Shown here piece after piece: positions 26,053 through 36,709 of a DNA stretch of 64,000 nucleotides. The position numbers and the translations under genes were made by a program. How positions within the stretch are numbered: the stretch's first letter is position 1; each line of letters opens with the position of its first letter. The stretch is from Aphanothece saxicola GSE-SYN-MK-01-06B (lineage in GTDB: Bacteria > Cyanobacteriota > Cyanobacteriia > PCC-6307 > Cyanobiaceae): positions 186,001 through 250,000 of the forward strand of contig JAHHGT010000003.1 of assembly GCA_019359745.1 (NCBI GenBank). Direction: 5' to 3'. The notes beneath the pieces are model-generated. The model did no database searches and was not told the origin of the DNA. It was given only the letters and a program-made list of their open reading frames with translations.

Positions 26053-27095
26053 CGCCTGGGACGTTGCAACAGGGGCAGCAGGGCTCCGGCCCCCAGGAAG
26101 GCCAGCAGCTGAATCGGCAGGCTGCCGGCCAGACCGATCACCTGGGCGATCAGCCCCATCCCCAGACTCCCCACCAGGCCCCCCAGGGCCGAGGAGCGCT
26201 CCAGCCTGTTCCAGTTCCGCTGCAGGTCTCCGGCCGGATCCACCCCGACGGCCAGGCGGGCGTCCGCCAGGGCCGCCAGCAGGCCGAAGGGCACGAACAG
26301 CAGCACGGCCCCCCAGCCATCGATGAACTGGGTGGCCACCAGCACGGCGGCCATCAGCAGATAGGGAAGCCGCGGAGGCAGCTTCAGGCCCCAGGCTTCA
26401 GCGCCGGTGCGGCCCAGGCCATAGGCCGTCAGCACCAGGCCGAAATCAAAGCAGTTGCCCGCCGCTTCCTGGCGCACCCACAGGGGCAGCAGGGCGAACA
26501 GGCCCCCGAACAGCAGTCCCTGCAGCACGCCGCCGGGCTCCAGCCCGAGGTCTTCCTTGGTCTGGTCGGCGCTGGAGCTTGGCTGGCAGTGGCCGCCGGC
26601 CTGCAGTGCGCCGATCACCGGCGCCAGGGGCAGCAGCAGCACCAGGGCGTTGCCGAGCTGGAGCAGGGCCTTGCCCAACGGAAACAGCAGGGCCGTGAGC
26701 AGGTTGCCCACCAGCCGGCCCGCCTCCGCTCCCGCCCGCAACTCGCCGATCGGCACAGCCCAGTGGCCGTGCAGCTGGCGCTGCAGCGGCTCCTGGGCCA
26801 GGCGCAGCCCGACCGCCAGCAGGGCGATGCCCAGCAGGGGAGCCAACACCGAGCCGCCCAGCAGGCCGGCGGCCACGGACAGCAGCAGCAGCAGGCTGAG
26901 CAGCTGGATCAGGTAGCCGAGCCGGATCCGCTGGGGCAGAGGCAGCAGCAGCGGCAGGGTGGCCAGGGCCGGCAGCACCCCGTTCACCAGCGGCGAAGGG
27001 GTGAGGCCGCTGAGCAGCCAGGCGGTGGCGCCGATGGCGAGGGTGCCGCCGGCCTGGCTGCTGCTCCAGGCCAGGGTCAGCAGGCGCCTGTGCAT
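26049..27095 (-). CDS. MFS-like polytopic membrane protein
   Basis: A 348-residue protein with about ten hydrophobic segments, including a Leu-rich 'QLLSLLLLLSVAAGLLGG' and 'PYLLMAAVLVATQFIDGWGA'. The arrangement resembles a major facilitator, though the usual loop 2-3 motif is degenerate and the length is short for a 12-helix transporter. The ATG at 27095 ('MHRRLLTLAWSS') starts just ahead of the first helix; in-frame codons up to 27176 would overlap ilvC. It ends in the cbiB start (ATGA). Coupling with cbiB hints at transport of a cobamide precursor or unrelated solute; that is speculative. Confidence 0.7.
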   Translation of the reverse strand: MHRRLLTLAWSSSQAGGTLAIGATAWLLSGLTPSPLVNGVLPALATLPLLLPLPQRIRLGYLIQLLSLLLLLSVAAGLLGGSVLAPLLGIALLAVGLRLAQEPLQRQLHGHWAVPIGELRAGAEAGRLVGNLLTALLFPLGKALLQLGNALVLLLPLAPVIGALQAGGHCQPSSSADQTKEDLGLEPGGVLQGLLFGGLFALLPLWVRQEAAGNCFDFGLVLTAYGLGRTGAEAWGLKLPPRLPYLLMAAVLVATQFIDGWGAVLLFVPFGLLAALADARLAVGVDPAGDLQRNWNRLERSSALGGLVGSLGMGLIAQVIGLAGSLPIQLLAFLGAGALLPLLQRPRR

Positions 27096-27105
27096 GGGCT
27101 GGGGC

Positions 27106-28131
<1,026 letters not shown>

Positions 28132-28154
28132 TTAGGTGTGCGTCCGCGCCGGCC

Positions 28155-28766
28155 TCAGCCGCCCGCCGCTTCCGAGGGGTGGGCGATCACGCGGTCGATC
28201 AGGCCGTAGTCCTTGGCTTCGGCGGCGCTGAGGAAGTAGTCGCGGTCAGTGTCCTTGGTGACTTTCTCCAGCGGCTGGTCGCACATGCCGGCCAGGGACT
28301 GGTTGAGCATGTCCTTGATGCGCAGAATCTCCCGCGCCTCGATCTCGATGTCGCTGGCCTGGCGCTGGCTGGTGCCGCCCAGGGGCTGGTGGATCATGAT
28401 CCGGCTGTGGGGCAGGGCCAGACGCTTGCCCTTGGTGCCGGCTGCCAGCAGGAAGGCGCCCATGGAGGCCGCCAGCCCGACGCAGATCGTCACCACGTCG
28501 GATTTGACGTATTGCATGGTGTCGAAGATCGCCAGCCCCGCGGTCACCGAGCCGCCCGGAGAGTTGATGTACAGGTAGATCGGCTTGGAGCTGTCATCGG
28601 AATCGAGGTACAGCATCTGAGCCACCAGGCTGTTGGCGATGCCGTCGGTCACCTCCTGACCGAGGAACAGGATCCGCTCCACGCCCAGTCGGGTGTAGAT
28701 GTCGACCCAGCGCTCGTACTGGCTGCCGGGAAGGCGGTAGGGAACGCTGGGGGTGCCGATGGGCAT
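28155..28766 (-). CDS. clpP: ATP-dependent Clp protease proteolytic subunit (ClpP3 type)
   Basis: A 203-residue serine protease subunit of the Clp chamber. The catalytic triad is intact: Ser 101 in '[11 protein letters not shown]', His 126 in 'MIHQPLGG' and Asp 172 in 'KDTDRDYF'. In cyanobacteria the partner encoded just upstream, ClpR, lacks the nucleophile, and ClpP3 and ClpR form a mixed core with ClpC. The two genes lie in the same order and orientation here, with 117 bases between, which supports the ClpP3 assignment. The intervening DNA has a small 6-bp hairpin at 28839-28858. Confidence 0.95.
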   Translation of the reverse strand: MPIGTPSVPYRLPGSQYERWVDIYTRLGVERILFLGQEVTDGIANSLVAQMLYLDSDDSSKPIYLYINSPGGSVTAGLAIFDTMQYVKSDVVTICVGLAASMGAFLLAAGTKGKRLALPHSRIMIHQPLGGTSQRQASDIEIEAREILRIKDMLNQSLAGMCDQPLEKVTKDTDRDYFLSAAEAKDYGLIDRVIAHPSEAAGG

Positions 28767-28883
28767 GTCGGGAAGGCTCTCGTTCGGAGCCGGGGTGAAG
28801 AGGTGGTGGAAGGGGGCGGCCGAGGGCCGGGTGTTGGCGAGGGCCGGCGAGAGCCCTCCGGAGGCATCAGCCCTGCTGGTGCG

Positions 28884-29555
28884 TCACGCCATTGGGACGG
28901 CCGTCGGCAGGTCCTTGCGGCTGGTGAGCACCCGGTCGATCAGGCCGTAGGCCTTGGCCTCCTCCGCCGTCAGGTAGGTCATCCGGTCGGAGTCGCGGGA
29001 GAGGTCTTCGACGCTCTTGCCGGTGTTCTCGGAAAGGATTTCCAGCATGCTGTGCTTGTTGTGCAGCACTTCCTTGGCCCGGATCTGGATGTCGCTGGCC
29101 TGGCCGCGGGCGCCGGAACGGGGCTGGTGCAGCACGATCGAGGCGTGGGGCAGGGCGGCCCGCTGGCCCTTGGTGCCCGCCGAGAGAATCATCGCGGCGG
29201 TGCCCATGGCCTGGCCGATGCAGATGGTGTGCACCGGAGGCTTCACGTAGCGCAGGGTGTCGCAGATGGCGAAGGCTTCGGTCTCGAAACCGATGGCGTC
29301 GCCTGAATACCAGCTCGTGCCGGTGGAGTTGATGTAAAAGAAGATCGGCTTCTCGGGATTGTCGAACTCCAGGTAAAGCAGTTGGGCGATGATCAGTTCG
29401 GTGACATCAATGCCCATCTGACGCTTGGCGTCGTCATCGGAGAACAGGGGCAGGCCGAGATAGACGATCCGCTCCTTGAGCAGCAGGGACGGCAGATCCG
29501 GCGGCGGCGTGCGCATCACTGCGGAATCGCCGTAGTAGGGGGCCGACACCGTCAT
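28884..29555 (-). CDS. clpR: ClpR, inactive ClpP paralogue
   Basis: A 223-residue ClpP-fold subunit. It aligns throughout with ClpP, but where ClpP has 'GLAASMGA' this protein reads 'GQAMGTAA', so the nucleophile Ser is replaced by Gly 118. His is kept in 'VLHQPRSG' (143) and Asp in 'RDSDRMTYL'. An additional feature is 'INSTGTSWYSGDAIGF' in place of the ClpP '[11 protein letters not shown]' loop. This matches the cyanobacterial and plastid ClpR, which contributes structure to the essential ClpP3/R protease. It is upstream of clpP in the same transcription unit and lies 31 bases downstream of the PIN/TRAM gene. Confidence 0.95.
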   Translation of the reverse strand: MTVSAPYYGDSAVMRTPPPDLPSLLLKERIVYLGLPLFSDDDAKRQMGIDVTELIIAQLLYLEFDNPEKPIFFYINSTGTSWYSGDAIGFETEAFAICDTLRYVKPPVHTICIGQAMGTAAMILSAGTKGQRAALPHASIVLHQPRSGARGQASDIQIRAKEVLHNKHSMLEILSENTGKSVEDLSRDSDRMTYLTAEEAKAYGLIDRVLTSRKDLPTAVPMA

Positions 29556-29586
29556 CCGCGCTCACCAGCAGTCTTGAGGCAGGAGC

Positions 29587-30750
29587 CTAGCCGGGGCCAG
29601 GAGGCTGGTGCTCCTGCAGGGCGACGGGTTTCCCACCCTGCTTGTCGAGGCCGCGGCCGTTGTCCCGCTCGCCGGGACGGTCCTGGTTGCGATCGCAGCG
29701 GGCGAACACCATGCGGCCGGTGGGCGTCTGCAGGGCTCCGGTGACGGTGACGGGCAGGCGCTCGCCGATGCGGCGACGGGCATCTTCCACCACCACCATC
29801 GTGCCGTCCTCCAGATAACCGACGCCTTGGTCGGCCTCCTTGCCCTCCCGCACGATCTTGAGCTGGAGCCCGTCGCCGGGCTGCACCTCGGGCCGCAGGG
29901 CGATCACCAGCTCGCTCAGGTTGAGCACCCGCAGCTCCTGCACCTGGGCCACCTGGGCCAGATTGAAGTCGGCGGTGAGCAGGGTCCCGCCGGTGTCGGC
30001 GGTGAGCTTGAGCAGTTTGTCGTCGGCGCCGTTGCCGCTGTAGCGGGTGCTGTTGACCACCAGTCGGCGGCCGTAGTCCTCCCGCAGCTCGGTCAGCAGC
30101 TTCAGGCCCCGCCGCCCCTTGGCACGCTTTTCGCTGTTGGAGGAGTCAGCCAGGGCCTGAAGTTCGTCGATCACGGCCTGGGCGACGATCACCTGGCCCT
30201 CCAGCAGGCCGGAGGCCAGCAGGCCACGGATGCGGCCGTCAATGATCACGCTGGTGTCGAGGATCTTGGCGCTCGCGGGCAGCAGCACCCCATCGGCCAC
30301 CAGCAGCGCCTCGGTGCTGGCCGGGTTGAACAGCCGCAGGAGGGTGCGGCCGTGTACTTCTGCCAGGTTGTAGCCCAGCACCCCGAAGAAGACGTTGCTG
30401 AGCACCGCCGCCAGGGGTTTCACCAGCACCACTTCCCAGGGCAGGGGCAGCAGCAGGATCGGTGCCAGCAGCAGGTTGGCCACCAGCAGGCCGAGGATCA
30501 ATCCCACCGCCCGGCTGATCAGCAGATCGGTGGGCATGCTGCGCACCTGGGCCATCAGGCGCCGCCGCAGTTGCTGGAAGAAGATGCCGGCGATCAGCCC
30601 GAAGAAGGCGCCGAAGCCTCCCATCACCGTCCGCAGGCCCTCCTGGTTGGTGACCTGGAGCAGCAGCTGCTCCGGCAGCAGGTCGACACCGAGCCAGCCG
30701 GTGGCTGCCCCTGAAATCAGGAACAGCAGCAAGATGAGGGTGTCCACCAT
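29587..30750 (-). CDS. PIN/TRAM-domain membrane protein (YacL-like)
   Basis: A 387-residue protein with four N-terminal membrane helices (about residues 3-20, 42-58, 80-100 and 105-125), a PIN-type nuclease domain and a C-terminal TRAM RNA-binding domain. The PIN domain begins 'KILDTSVIIDGRIRGLL' with the metal-binding Asp 165; further acids lie in 'VIDELQALAD' and 'LTADFNLAQVA'. The TRAM domain ('GDGLQLKIVREGKEADQGVG') is followed by a polar tail. This architecture matches the YacL family found in cyanobacteria and Firmicutes, thought to act on RNA at the membrane; the substrate is not established. It precedes clpR on the same strand. Confidence 0.88.
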   Translation of the reverse strand: MVDTLILLLFLISGAATGWLGVDLLPEQLLLQVTNQEGLRTVMGGFGAFFGLIAGIFFQQLRRRLMAQVRSMPTDLLISRAVGLILGLLVANLLLAPILLLPLPWEVVLVKPLAAVLSNVFFGVLGYNLAEVHGRTLLRLFNPASTEALLVADGVLLPASAKILDTSVIIDGRIRGLLASGLLEGQVIVAQAVIDELQALADSSNSEKRAKGRRGLKLLTELREDYGRRLVVNSTRYSGNGADDKLLKLTADTGGTLLTADFNLAQVAQVQELRVLNLSELVIALRPEVQPGDGLQLKIVREGKEADQGVGYLEDGTMVVVEDARRRIGERLPVTVTGALQTPTGRMVFARCDRNQDRPGERDNGRGLDKQGGKPVALQEHQPPGPG

Positions 30751-30843
30751 GCGTTGAAGTCCCGACGCCTTGGCCGCCCTGCAGATATGCAGAGAAGCTT
30801 GGCCGATCTTCCGCCGTTTGGGCCCCAGGGATTACCGCCCGTG

Positions 30844-32043
30844 ATGGATCCCCGATCCGCCTACGTCCACATTCCCTTCTGCCACCGGCGCTGTTTCTAC
30901 TGCGATTTCCCGGTGGTGCCCCTCGGGGACAGGGCCGACGGGGCCAGCTCCGGCTCGGTCGCCGCCTACCTGGACCTGCTGCACCGGGAGATCGCCACCT
31001 CCCCCGGTGGCCCGCCGCTGGCGACCGTGTACCTGGGCGGTGGCACCCCGTCGATGCTCAGCAGCGTCCAGGTGGCGGGGATCCTGCAGGCCCTCGAGCG
31101 CCGCTTCGGCCTGACGCCGGGGGCGGAGCTGAGCCTGGAGCTGGATCCGGCCAGCTTCGATCAGGCCCGCCTGGCGGGCTACCTGGCCGCCGGCATCAAC
31201 CGCGTCAGCCTGGGGGGCCAGAGCTTCGACGATGGGGTGCTGCTCGACCTGGGCCGCCGCCACCGCGGGGCCGACCTGCGCGAAGCGGCCGGCTGGCTGG
31301 GCCTGGCCCAGCGGCGGGGCGACCTGGTCAGCTGGAGCCTGGATCTGATCCAGGGGCTGCCGAGTCAGAACGTCGCCCACTGGGACGGCCAGCTCAGCGC
31401 GGCCCTGGCGCTGGAGCCCCCCCATCTGTCGGTGTACGACCTGAGCATCGAGCCCGGCACGGTCTTCGAGCGGCGCCTGGAGCGTGGGGAGCTGGCCCTG
31501 CCCCCTGAGGATCTGGCCGCCGACCTGATGGACCTGACCTGGGCCCGGCTGACGGCCGCCGGCTACGGCCACTACGAGGTGTCCAACTACGCCCTGCCCG
31601 GCCACGCCTCGCGCCACAACCGCGTCTACTGGAGCGGTGCCGGCTGGTGGGGGTTCGGCATGGGAGCCACCGGGGCCCCCCGCGGTCGCCGGCGGGCCCA
31701 CCCCCGCACCCGTGCCGGCTACGAGGAGGCGCTGGCGGTCCGGGCGCAGGAGCCGGCCGGCGCCGAGGAAGGCATGCCCTTCGATGAACGGCTGATGGTG
31801 GGCCTGCGCTGCCGGGAGGGGGTGAACCTGGAACGGTTGGCTCGCCAGGAGAACCTGAAGCTGTCCCAGCTGGAGGGGTTGCGGCAGCGGCTGGCCGCCT
31901 ACGAGCGGCGGGGCCTGCTGCGCATCGAGGGTCCCCGCTGGCGTCTGGCGGATCCGGAGGGGCTGGCCCTCAGCAATGGGGTGCTGCGGGAGATGCTGGC
32001 CTGGTGGCAGGACGTGGAGCCGCTGCCGGCCCCTGCTCTCTGA
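30844..32043 (+). CDS. hemW: HemW-type radical SAM protein (heme chaperone)
   Basis: A 399-residue radical SAM protein. The [4Fe-4S] cluster cysteines are Cys 13, 17 and 20 in '[14 protein letters not shown]'. '[12 protein letters not shown]' binds the cofactor, and the HemN-type C-terminal domain ('[16 protein letters not shown]') is present. HemW proteins bind and hand on heme; the family is often mis-named coproporphyrinogen oxidase. I start at the ATG 30844 because the conserved region begins right there; a GTG at 30841 and in-frame codons to 30754 are possible. The last 74 bases overlap panB on the other strand. Confidence 0.9.
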   Translation: MDPRSAYVHIPFCHRRCFYCDFPVVPLGDRADGASSGSVAAYLDLLHREIATSPGGPPLATVYLGGGTPSMLSSVQVAGILQALERRFGLTPGAELSLELDPASFDQARLAGYLAAGINRVSLGGQSFDDGVLLDLGRRHRGADLREAAGWLGLAQRRGDLVSWSLDLIQGLPSQNVAHWDGQLSAALALEPPHLSVYDLSIEPGTVFERRLERGELALPPEDLAADLMDLTWARLTAAGYGHYEVSNYALPGHASRHNRVYWSGAGWWGFGMGATGAPRGRRRAHPRTRAGYEEALAVRAQEPAGAEEGMPFDERLMVGLRCREGVNLERLARQENLKLSQLEGLRQRLAAYERRGLLRIEGPRWRLADPEGLALSNGVLREMLAWWQDVEPLPAPAL

Positions 32044-32803
32044 CCCAGCGGCCGAGGACCTCCACCGCCAGGGCCCGACCCTGCATCAGTGGGGGGCTGA
32101 AGGGGGGCTGGCGGCTGGTGAGCCCCAGCAGATCGGCCGTCACCCGCACCTGGCCGTCGCAGCCATCACCGGCGCCGATGCCGATCACCGGAATCACCAG
32201 GGAGGCGCTCAGCCCGCTGGCCAGCTCCTCCGGAACATGCTCGATCACCAGGGCGAAACAGCCGGCCTCCTGCAGGGCCAGGGCCCGCCGCCGCAGTCGC
32301 TCCTGGCTGACAGGGTCACTGGCCTGGCGCCGGTAGCCCAGCTGGTGGACCGACTGGGGGGTCAGCCCGAGGTGGCCCATCACAGGAATGCCGCTGCGCA
32401 CCATCCGATCGATCACCGCGAGGGTTTCGGGTTCCGCCCCTTCCAGCTTCACCGCCACCGCCGGCGTTTCCTTCAGCACCCGGCCTGCGGCCGCCACCGC
32501 CGCATCGGCGCCGCACTGGTAGCTCAGGAAAGGGAGGTCGCAGATCAGCAGCGGCGGATCGTGGGCTGCCACTGCCGCCAGCCCCCGGCCGGCGGCGCGG
32601 CAGTGGTGCAACATCTCTTCGAGGGTGACCGGCAGGGTGGTGGCGTGGCCCAGCACCACCATCGCCAGGGAGTCGCCCACCAGGACCGCATCCACCCCGG
32701 CGCCGGCCACCACGGCGGCGGAGAGGGCGTCCCAGGCGGTGAGCATGGTGATCGGCAGACCCGCCTGCTTGCGCCGTGTCAGATCAGCGGGACGCAGGGG
32801 CAC
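31970..32803 (-). CDS. panB: 3-methyl-2-oxobutanoate hydroxymethyltransferase PanB
   Basis: The first enzyme of pantothenate synthesis: it adds a hydroxymethyl group from methylene-tetrahydrofolate to alpha-ketoisovalerate (an ilvC-pathway product). A (beta/alpha)8 barrel with '[21 protein letters not shown]', '[12 protein letters not shown]' (metal Asp), 'AVKLEGAE' (catalytic region), '[12 protein letters not shown]' and '[14 protein letters not shown]'. The GTG at 32803 yields 277 residues starting '[12 protein letters not shown]', where related proteins begin; a GTG at 32854 would overlap the SRP RNA gene. The C-terminus overlaps hemW by 74 bases. Confidence 0.92.
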   Translation of the reverse strand: MPLRPADLTRRKQAGLPITMLTAWDALSAAVVAGAGVDAVLVGDSLAMVVLGHATTLPVTLEEMLHHCRAAGRGLAAVAAHDPPLLICDLPFLSYQCGADAAVAAAGRVLKETPAVAVKLEGAEPETLAVIDRMVRSGIPVMGHLGLTPQSVHQLGYRRQASDPVSQERLRRRALALQEAGCFALVIEHVPEELASGLSASLVIPVIGIGAGDGCDGQVRVTADLLGLTSRQPPFSPPLMQGRALAVEVLGRWVREQGPAAAPRPATRPASPAAPHC

Positions 32804-32846
32804 GGCTCGGTGAGCGGAAGGGGCATTGCTAGCATCACTCCGACTC

Positions 32847-32940
32847 GGACCCACGCGGCTCTGACGCCCAAATCTGGTCAGGACCGGAAGGGAGCAGCCA
32901 CACGGGATGCTCAGGGCAGGCGTGGATTCCGGGTCACCCT
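32847..32940 (+). ncRNA. ffs: Small SRP RNA (4.5S RNA)
   Basis: The hallmark SRP apical loop region 'GGTCAGGACCGGAAGGGAGC' (32877-32896, including the GGAAG-type tetraloop context) is present and flanked by matching helices. GACCC (32848-32852) can pair with GGGTC (32931-32935), and CCACGC pairs with GCGTGG further in. This is the RNA of the signal recognition particle that binds Ffh. Boundaries are approximate. It is divergent from panB and lies just beyond the ftsZ stop on the opposite strand. Confidence 0.88.
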
Positions 32941-32954
32941 CTTGAAACCAGGTG

Positions 32955-34148
32955 TCAGTCGACCCGGTTCTGGCGATTGATCAGGAACGGCGGAATCATC
33001 GCGCCGCGCTCCTCGGGAGTGTGGGTGAGGTTGTCGGCGAAGCTCGCGGCGGCGGTGCGCTCAGGCCGGTAGTGGCCACCGCTCTGGAAGCCCGTGGCGA
33101 TCACCGTCACGTGGATCTCCCCCTCAAGCGATTCGTCCACCACGGCACCCACAATGATGTTGGCGTCCGGGTCGACCACGTCGTAGATGACCTCGGAGGC
33201 GGTGGTCATGTCCTCGAGGGTCATGTCCTTGCCACCGCTGATATTGATGACGCAGCCGTTGGCGCCGTCGATGCGGGCCGACTCCAGCAGGGGGCTGCTC
33301 ATGGCGGCCTGGGCGGCCTCGATGGCCCGTGAACGCCCGGAGCCCACGCCGATGCCCAGCAGGGCCGTGCCGGCATCGGCCATCACCGAGCGGATGTCGG
33401 CGAAGTCGACGTTCACCAGACCCGGCCTGGTGATGATGTCGGTGATCCCCTTCACACCCATGCGCAGCACGTCGTCGGCGGCCCGGAACGCCTCCTGCAG
33501 CGGTGCACCGGCGATGGCGTCCCGCAGGCGGTCGTTGGGAATGATGATCAGCGTGTCGACATGTTCGGCCAGACGGGCAATGCCCTCCTCGGCCTGACGC
33601 AGCCGTTTGCGGCCCTCGAAGCCGAACGGTTTGGTGACGATGCCCACGGTGAGGGCGCCGCATTCCTTGGCCACCTCCGCCACGATCGGCGCCGCGCCGG
33701 TGCCGGTGCCTCCGCCCATGCCGGCGGCGATGAAGACGAGATCGGCCCCCTCGAGCGACTGCTGCAGATCGGCCCTGGATTCCTCGGCGGCCTTCTGGCC
33801 GATGACCGGGTTGCCGCCGGCCCCCAGGCCACGGGTGAGCTTCTGCCCCAGCTGGATGCGCTGGCCCGCCGCCGACTGCAGCAGGGCCTGGGCGTCGGTG
33901 TTGAGCACCCGATAGCCCACTCCGGTGAGGTCGGTGGCGATCATCCGGTTGACCGCGTTGCTGCCGCCTCCCCCAACGCCGATCACCTCGATCCGGGCCG
34001 ACTGGCTCGGGACGATCCCGTTGCTGCTGGGCGACATCTGGCTCATCGCGTGGGGCTCCTGCGGGGACGAAAGATCGACGTGTTGAAAGCGGTCCTGATC
34101 GCGCGACATCGCGGGAGTGGGAGTGTGGCCGTTGATCTGCGGCTGCAT
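32955..34148 (-). CDS. ftsZ: Cell division protein FtsZ
   Basis: The tubulin-like GTPase that forms the division ring, 397 residues from the chosen ATG. The GTP-binding signature 'GGGTGTGAA' and the '[14 protein letters not shown]' loop are present, as is '[15 protein letters not shown]', the T7 synergy loop that completes the neighbour's active site. The N-terminus before '[12 protein letters not shown]' is a variable extension of about 50 residues; starts at 34148, 34109 or 34172 are all possible. The short C-terminus ends in '[14 protein letters not shown]', the conserved tail peptide for partner proteins. It follows ftsQ on the same strand with 113 bases between. Confidence 0.96.
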   Translation of the reverse strand: MQPQINGHTPTPAMSRDQDRFQHVDLSSPQEPHAMSQMSPSSNGIVPSQSARIEVIGVGGGGSNAVNRMIATDLTGVGYRVLNTDAQALLQSAAGQRIQLGQKLTRGLGAGGNPVIGQKAAEESRADLQQSLEGADLVFIAAGMGGGTGTGAAPIVAEVAKECGALTVGIVTKPFGFEGRKRLRQAEEGIARLAEHVDTLIIIPNDRLRDAIAGAPLQEAFRAADDVLRMGVKGITDIITRPGLVNVDFADIRSVMADAGTALLGIGVGSGRSRAIEAAQAAMSSPLLESARIDGANGCVINISGGKDMTLEDMTTASEVIYDVVDPDANIIVGAVVDESLEGEIHVTVIATGFQSGGHYRPERTAAASFADNLTHTPEERGAMIPPFLINRQNRVD

Positions 34149-34261
34149 TATGTCGGTGGCCAGCTCAGCCAAAGTTGCCGATAGATCACATTGGACTGAA
34201 TCGCCTCAGGGCGCAACGGCCTGTGAGGATTGTCTGGCTGGCTGATGGCGGCTGAGATCCC

Positions 34262-35161
34262 TTACTGGGTGCCGGCTGGGCCGGGGCGCGGTGGGGCTGC
34301 GGTCGGCTTGGGGGGACGGGCCGGCGCGGCGGATCCGCTTCTGGTGCCCAGGCTCAGTTCGGGCTGCTCGGGATCGCTCAGATCGATCAGCTGTGGCGGG
34401 GCACCTTTCATGCTGGCCGGCAGGGTGCGGCTGAGGTGGGCGACCACCTCCAGCCGGCGGGGCAGGCGGGCATCCGGCGGACCCAGCCGCACCCGGCCCA
34501 GCTGGGTTGTGGTGAGCCAGAGACTGCCGTCCGGTTCGAAGCGGATTTCGCGCAGACCGGGACCCAGCGCCTCCCGTTCCTTGAGCACCCGGGCCAGCAC
34601 GGCCCGGTGGCGGGCATTCCAGCCGACGACCAGAAGGGAGAGGTCGCCCCGGCTGCGCACCCCCATGTGCTGACGGATGCTGATCCAGTTGCCGAGGCCA
34701 TCGACGAAGCCCATTTCCGGCCCTCGCTCCGTGCGGCGCTCCGCCCGGGCCACCGCCTCCCGATCCTTGAGCTCCACCCGAAGCCGCGGCGGCAGCATCA
34801 GCCGGCTCACCCTCACCTCCTCCACGGGCAGCGCCCCCATCAGGTCGCTGGCCACCTGGCGGGGCTGCAGCGCCATCAGGGGCTGGGGGAAGCGCAGTCC
34901 CGCCGCCGTGATCACCTGGTCGCGACTGACCACGGCGCTGCCCATCACCTCCACCTGGGCGGGCTCCCGCAGGGTCCACCCCTGCCGCAGCAGCAGGTAG
35001 CCCAGGCCGGCGGAGACGGCACTGAAGACCAGGATGCGCCAGAGCAGGCGCAGCCGCTCGCTGCGGCGCTGACGGCGAAGTTCCTTACGGCGCAGCACCC
35101 CGGGAGGCAGCGGCGCTCCCGGTGAGGAGGGCGCTCCCGGCGCAGAGCGGGGCTGCTTCAC
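34262..35161 (-). CDS. ftsQ: Cell division protein FtsQ/DivIB
   Basis: A 299-residue bitopic divisome protein. A Pro-rich and Arg-rich cytoplasmic N-terminus (residues 1-38) leads to one membrane helix (about 39-58). A POTRA-type domain follows ('AQVEVMGSAVVSRDQVITAA', 68-87) and then the FtsQ/DivIB beta domain. The C-terminus is Pro/Ala-rich. The start overlaps the stop of the upstream small membrane gene (ATGA). Sequence is less conserved than the other division genes, so assignment rests on POTRA pattern, topology and position between ddl and ftsZ. Confidence 0.88.
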   Translation of the reverse strand: MKQPRSAPGAPSSPGAPLPPGVLRRKELRRQRRSERLRLLWRILVFSAVSAGLGYLLLRQGWTLREPAQVEVMGSAVVSRDQVITAAGLRFPQPLMALQPRQVASDLMGALPVEEVRVSRLMLPPRLRVELKDREAVARAERRTERGPEMGFVDGLGNWISIRQHMGVRSRGDLSLLVVGWNARHRAVLARVLKEREALGPGLREIRFEPDGSLWLTTTQLGRVRLGPPDARLPRRLEVVAHLSRTLPASMKGAPPQLIDLSDPEQPELSLGTRSGSAAPARPPKPTAAPPRPGPAGTQ

Positions 35162-35568
35162 AGCTCGCAGCGGGAGCGCGCCATGAGTTCATCCATCCAG
35201 GTCCGGGCCCGGCGGGCGTCGGCGAAGGGCAGCTCCGCCTGCTGGCCGCCCCCCACCAGCCGCAGCCGGCAGGCCCCTTCGCTCTCCTCGGTGAGGGGTG
35301 CCTCGCCGGAGCTGAGCGAGAGCAGCTCAACCATTTCCAGGCGCTTGACGCTGAAGCAGCCCACCGGCTGGAAGCTGCCGGCCACGAATTTGCTCCAGCT
35401 CAGTTCCCCCTCGATGAGCCGGGCAGCCCCACAACCATCCAGCTTGGCCAGTTCGGCGCCGCTGGCCCAGTCGCGGAAGAGCTGCTGCCGTCGCCGCTCG
35501 ATCCAGCCGAGGGCCACCAGGAGCACAAAGGCTGCCAGCAGGGGCAGCCACAGCAGGCCATGGATCAT
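35158..35568 (-). CDS. Membrane-anchored protein of unknown function in the ddl-ftsQ interval
   Basis: A 136-residue protein with one N-terminal membrane helix (residues 3-22) and a soluble domain: '[20 protein letters not shown]', '[20 protein letters not shown]' and '[16 protein letters not shown]'. I know no family name. It overlaps ddl upstream (ATGA at 35565-35568) and ftsQ downstream (ATGA at 35158-35161), so it is translationally coupled to both. Such tight coupling inside a wall/division operon suggests a role at the septum or in wall synthesis, but there is no direct evidence. Confidence 0.8.
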   Translation of the reverse strand: MIHGLLWLPLLAAFVLLVALGWIERRRQQLFRDWASGAELAKLDGCGAARLIEGELSWSKFVAGSFQPVGCFSVKRLEMVELLSLSSGEAPLTEESEGACRLRLVGGGQQAELPFADARRARTWMDELMARSRCEL

Positions 35569-36683
35569 GCCGCCGTCCCTTCCACGTTCATCCGGTGCTC
35601 CGATCTTCCCGCGCCCAGCACCAATTCGTGCACCAGGTCGGGGAGTGGTAATCCACTGGTTTCCCAGAGCATGGGGTACATGCTCTGACTCGTGAAGCCC
35701 GGCAGGGTGTTGATCTCATTCAGCCAGAGGCTGCCCGTGGCCTCGTCGTAGAAGAAATCGACCCGGGCCAGACCCCCGGCCGCCACCGCCCGGCAGGCGT
35801 CGAGCGCCATCGCCCGGGCCCGTTCGCTCACCGCTTCGCTCACCAGGGCGGGGATGACGGTGTGGCTGAGGCCATCGCTGTACTTGGCCTCGTAGTCGTA
35901 CCAGTCAGCATCGAAGCGGATTTCGCCCAGCACCGAGGCACTCAGGCCGTCCCCCTGGCCAGCGTGGCGCTGCAACACGGCGCATTCCAGTTCCCTGGCC
36001 TTCACGCCCTGCTCCACCACGAGGCGCCGGTCGAAGCCCGCGGCCAGCTCCAGGCCCGCGAGCAGGGCGGCACGATCGCTGGCCTTGCTGATGCCCACCG
36101 AGGAGCCCATGTTGGCCGGCTTGACGAAACAGGGATACCCCAGCTGGCTCTCCAGCCGCTCCAGCAGGGCCTCCCGGGCGCCGGGGCGGCTGGCGTCCAG
36201 CTCGGACGCCTCAACACAGGCGTAGGGCACCTGGGGCAGGCCGGCGGCGGCGAAGGCGGCCTTCATGGCCTGCTTGTCCATGCCCAGGGCCGACCCCAGC
36301 ACGCCGGAGCCCACGAAGGGCACCCCCATCAGGCTGAACAGCCCCTGGACCGTGCCGTCCTCGCCGTTGGGGCCATGCAGCACCGGAAACCACACCTCCA
36401 TGTCCAGGGCCCCCTCCGGAAATCCCCGGAAGCCCCCCTGCTGCGGCGGACCGGGCAGCTCCTCGGCTTCGGCGGGCAGGCCCCGCTCCAGCACCGCCGT
36501 CGCCACGGCCTCCGGCCACCAGCCGCCGCGGCGATCGATGTAGAAGCAGGTCACCCGGTAGCGCTCGCCATTGGCGCCGCTGCGCAGACCCCGCAGCACG
36601 GTCTGGGCCGAGCGGATCGAGACGGCGTGTTCGCCGGAGGCTCCCCCGAACACCAGGCCGACGCGGGTGGGGTGGGGGGCCAT
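35565..36683 (-). CDS. ddl: D-alanine--D-alanine ligase
   Basis: An ATP-grasp ligase of 372 residues that makes the D-Ala-D-Ala end of peptidoglycan precursors. The N-terminal '[19 protein letters not shown]' binds D-Ala. The ATP-grasp core includes '[18 protein letters not shown]' and '[20 protein letters not shown]', with the metal ligands at the end ('[16 protein letters not shown]'). The ATG at 36683 ('[14 protein letters not shown]') is the normal start; in-frame codons extend to 36704. It lies 26 bases downstream of the miaB stop and is coupled to the next gene by ATGA. Confidence 0.96.
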   Translation of the reverse strand: MAPHPTRVGLVFGGASGEHAVSIRSAQTVLRGLRSGANGERYRVTCFYIDRRGGWWPEAVATAVLERGLPAEAEELPGPPQQGGFRGFPEGALDMEVWFPVLHGPNGEDGTVQGLFSLMGVPFVGSGVLGSALGMDKQAMKAAFAAAGLPQVPYACVEASELDASRPGAREALLERLESQLGYPCFVKPANMGSSVGISKASDRAALLAGLELAAGFDRRLVVEQGVKARELECAVLQRHAGQGDGLSASVLGEIRFDADWYDYEAKYSDGLSHTVIPALVSEAVSERARAMALDACRAVAAGGLARVDFFYDEATGSLWLNEINTLPGFTSQSMYPMLWETSGLPLPDLVHELVLGAGRSEHRMNVEGTAA

Positions 36684-36709
36684 CGGCACAGGAAAGAGCG
36701 CCAAACGTA

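Noticed and set aside
28155..29555. ClpR read as a second active ClpP
   Set aside because: The nucleophile position is Gly 118 instead of Ser, and the active-site loop is changed as in known ClpR proteins.
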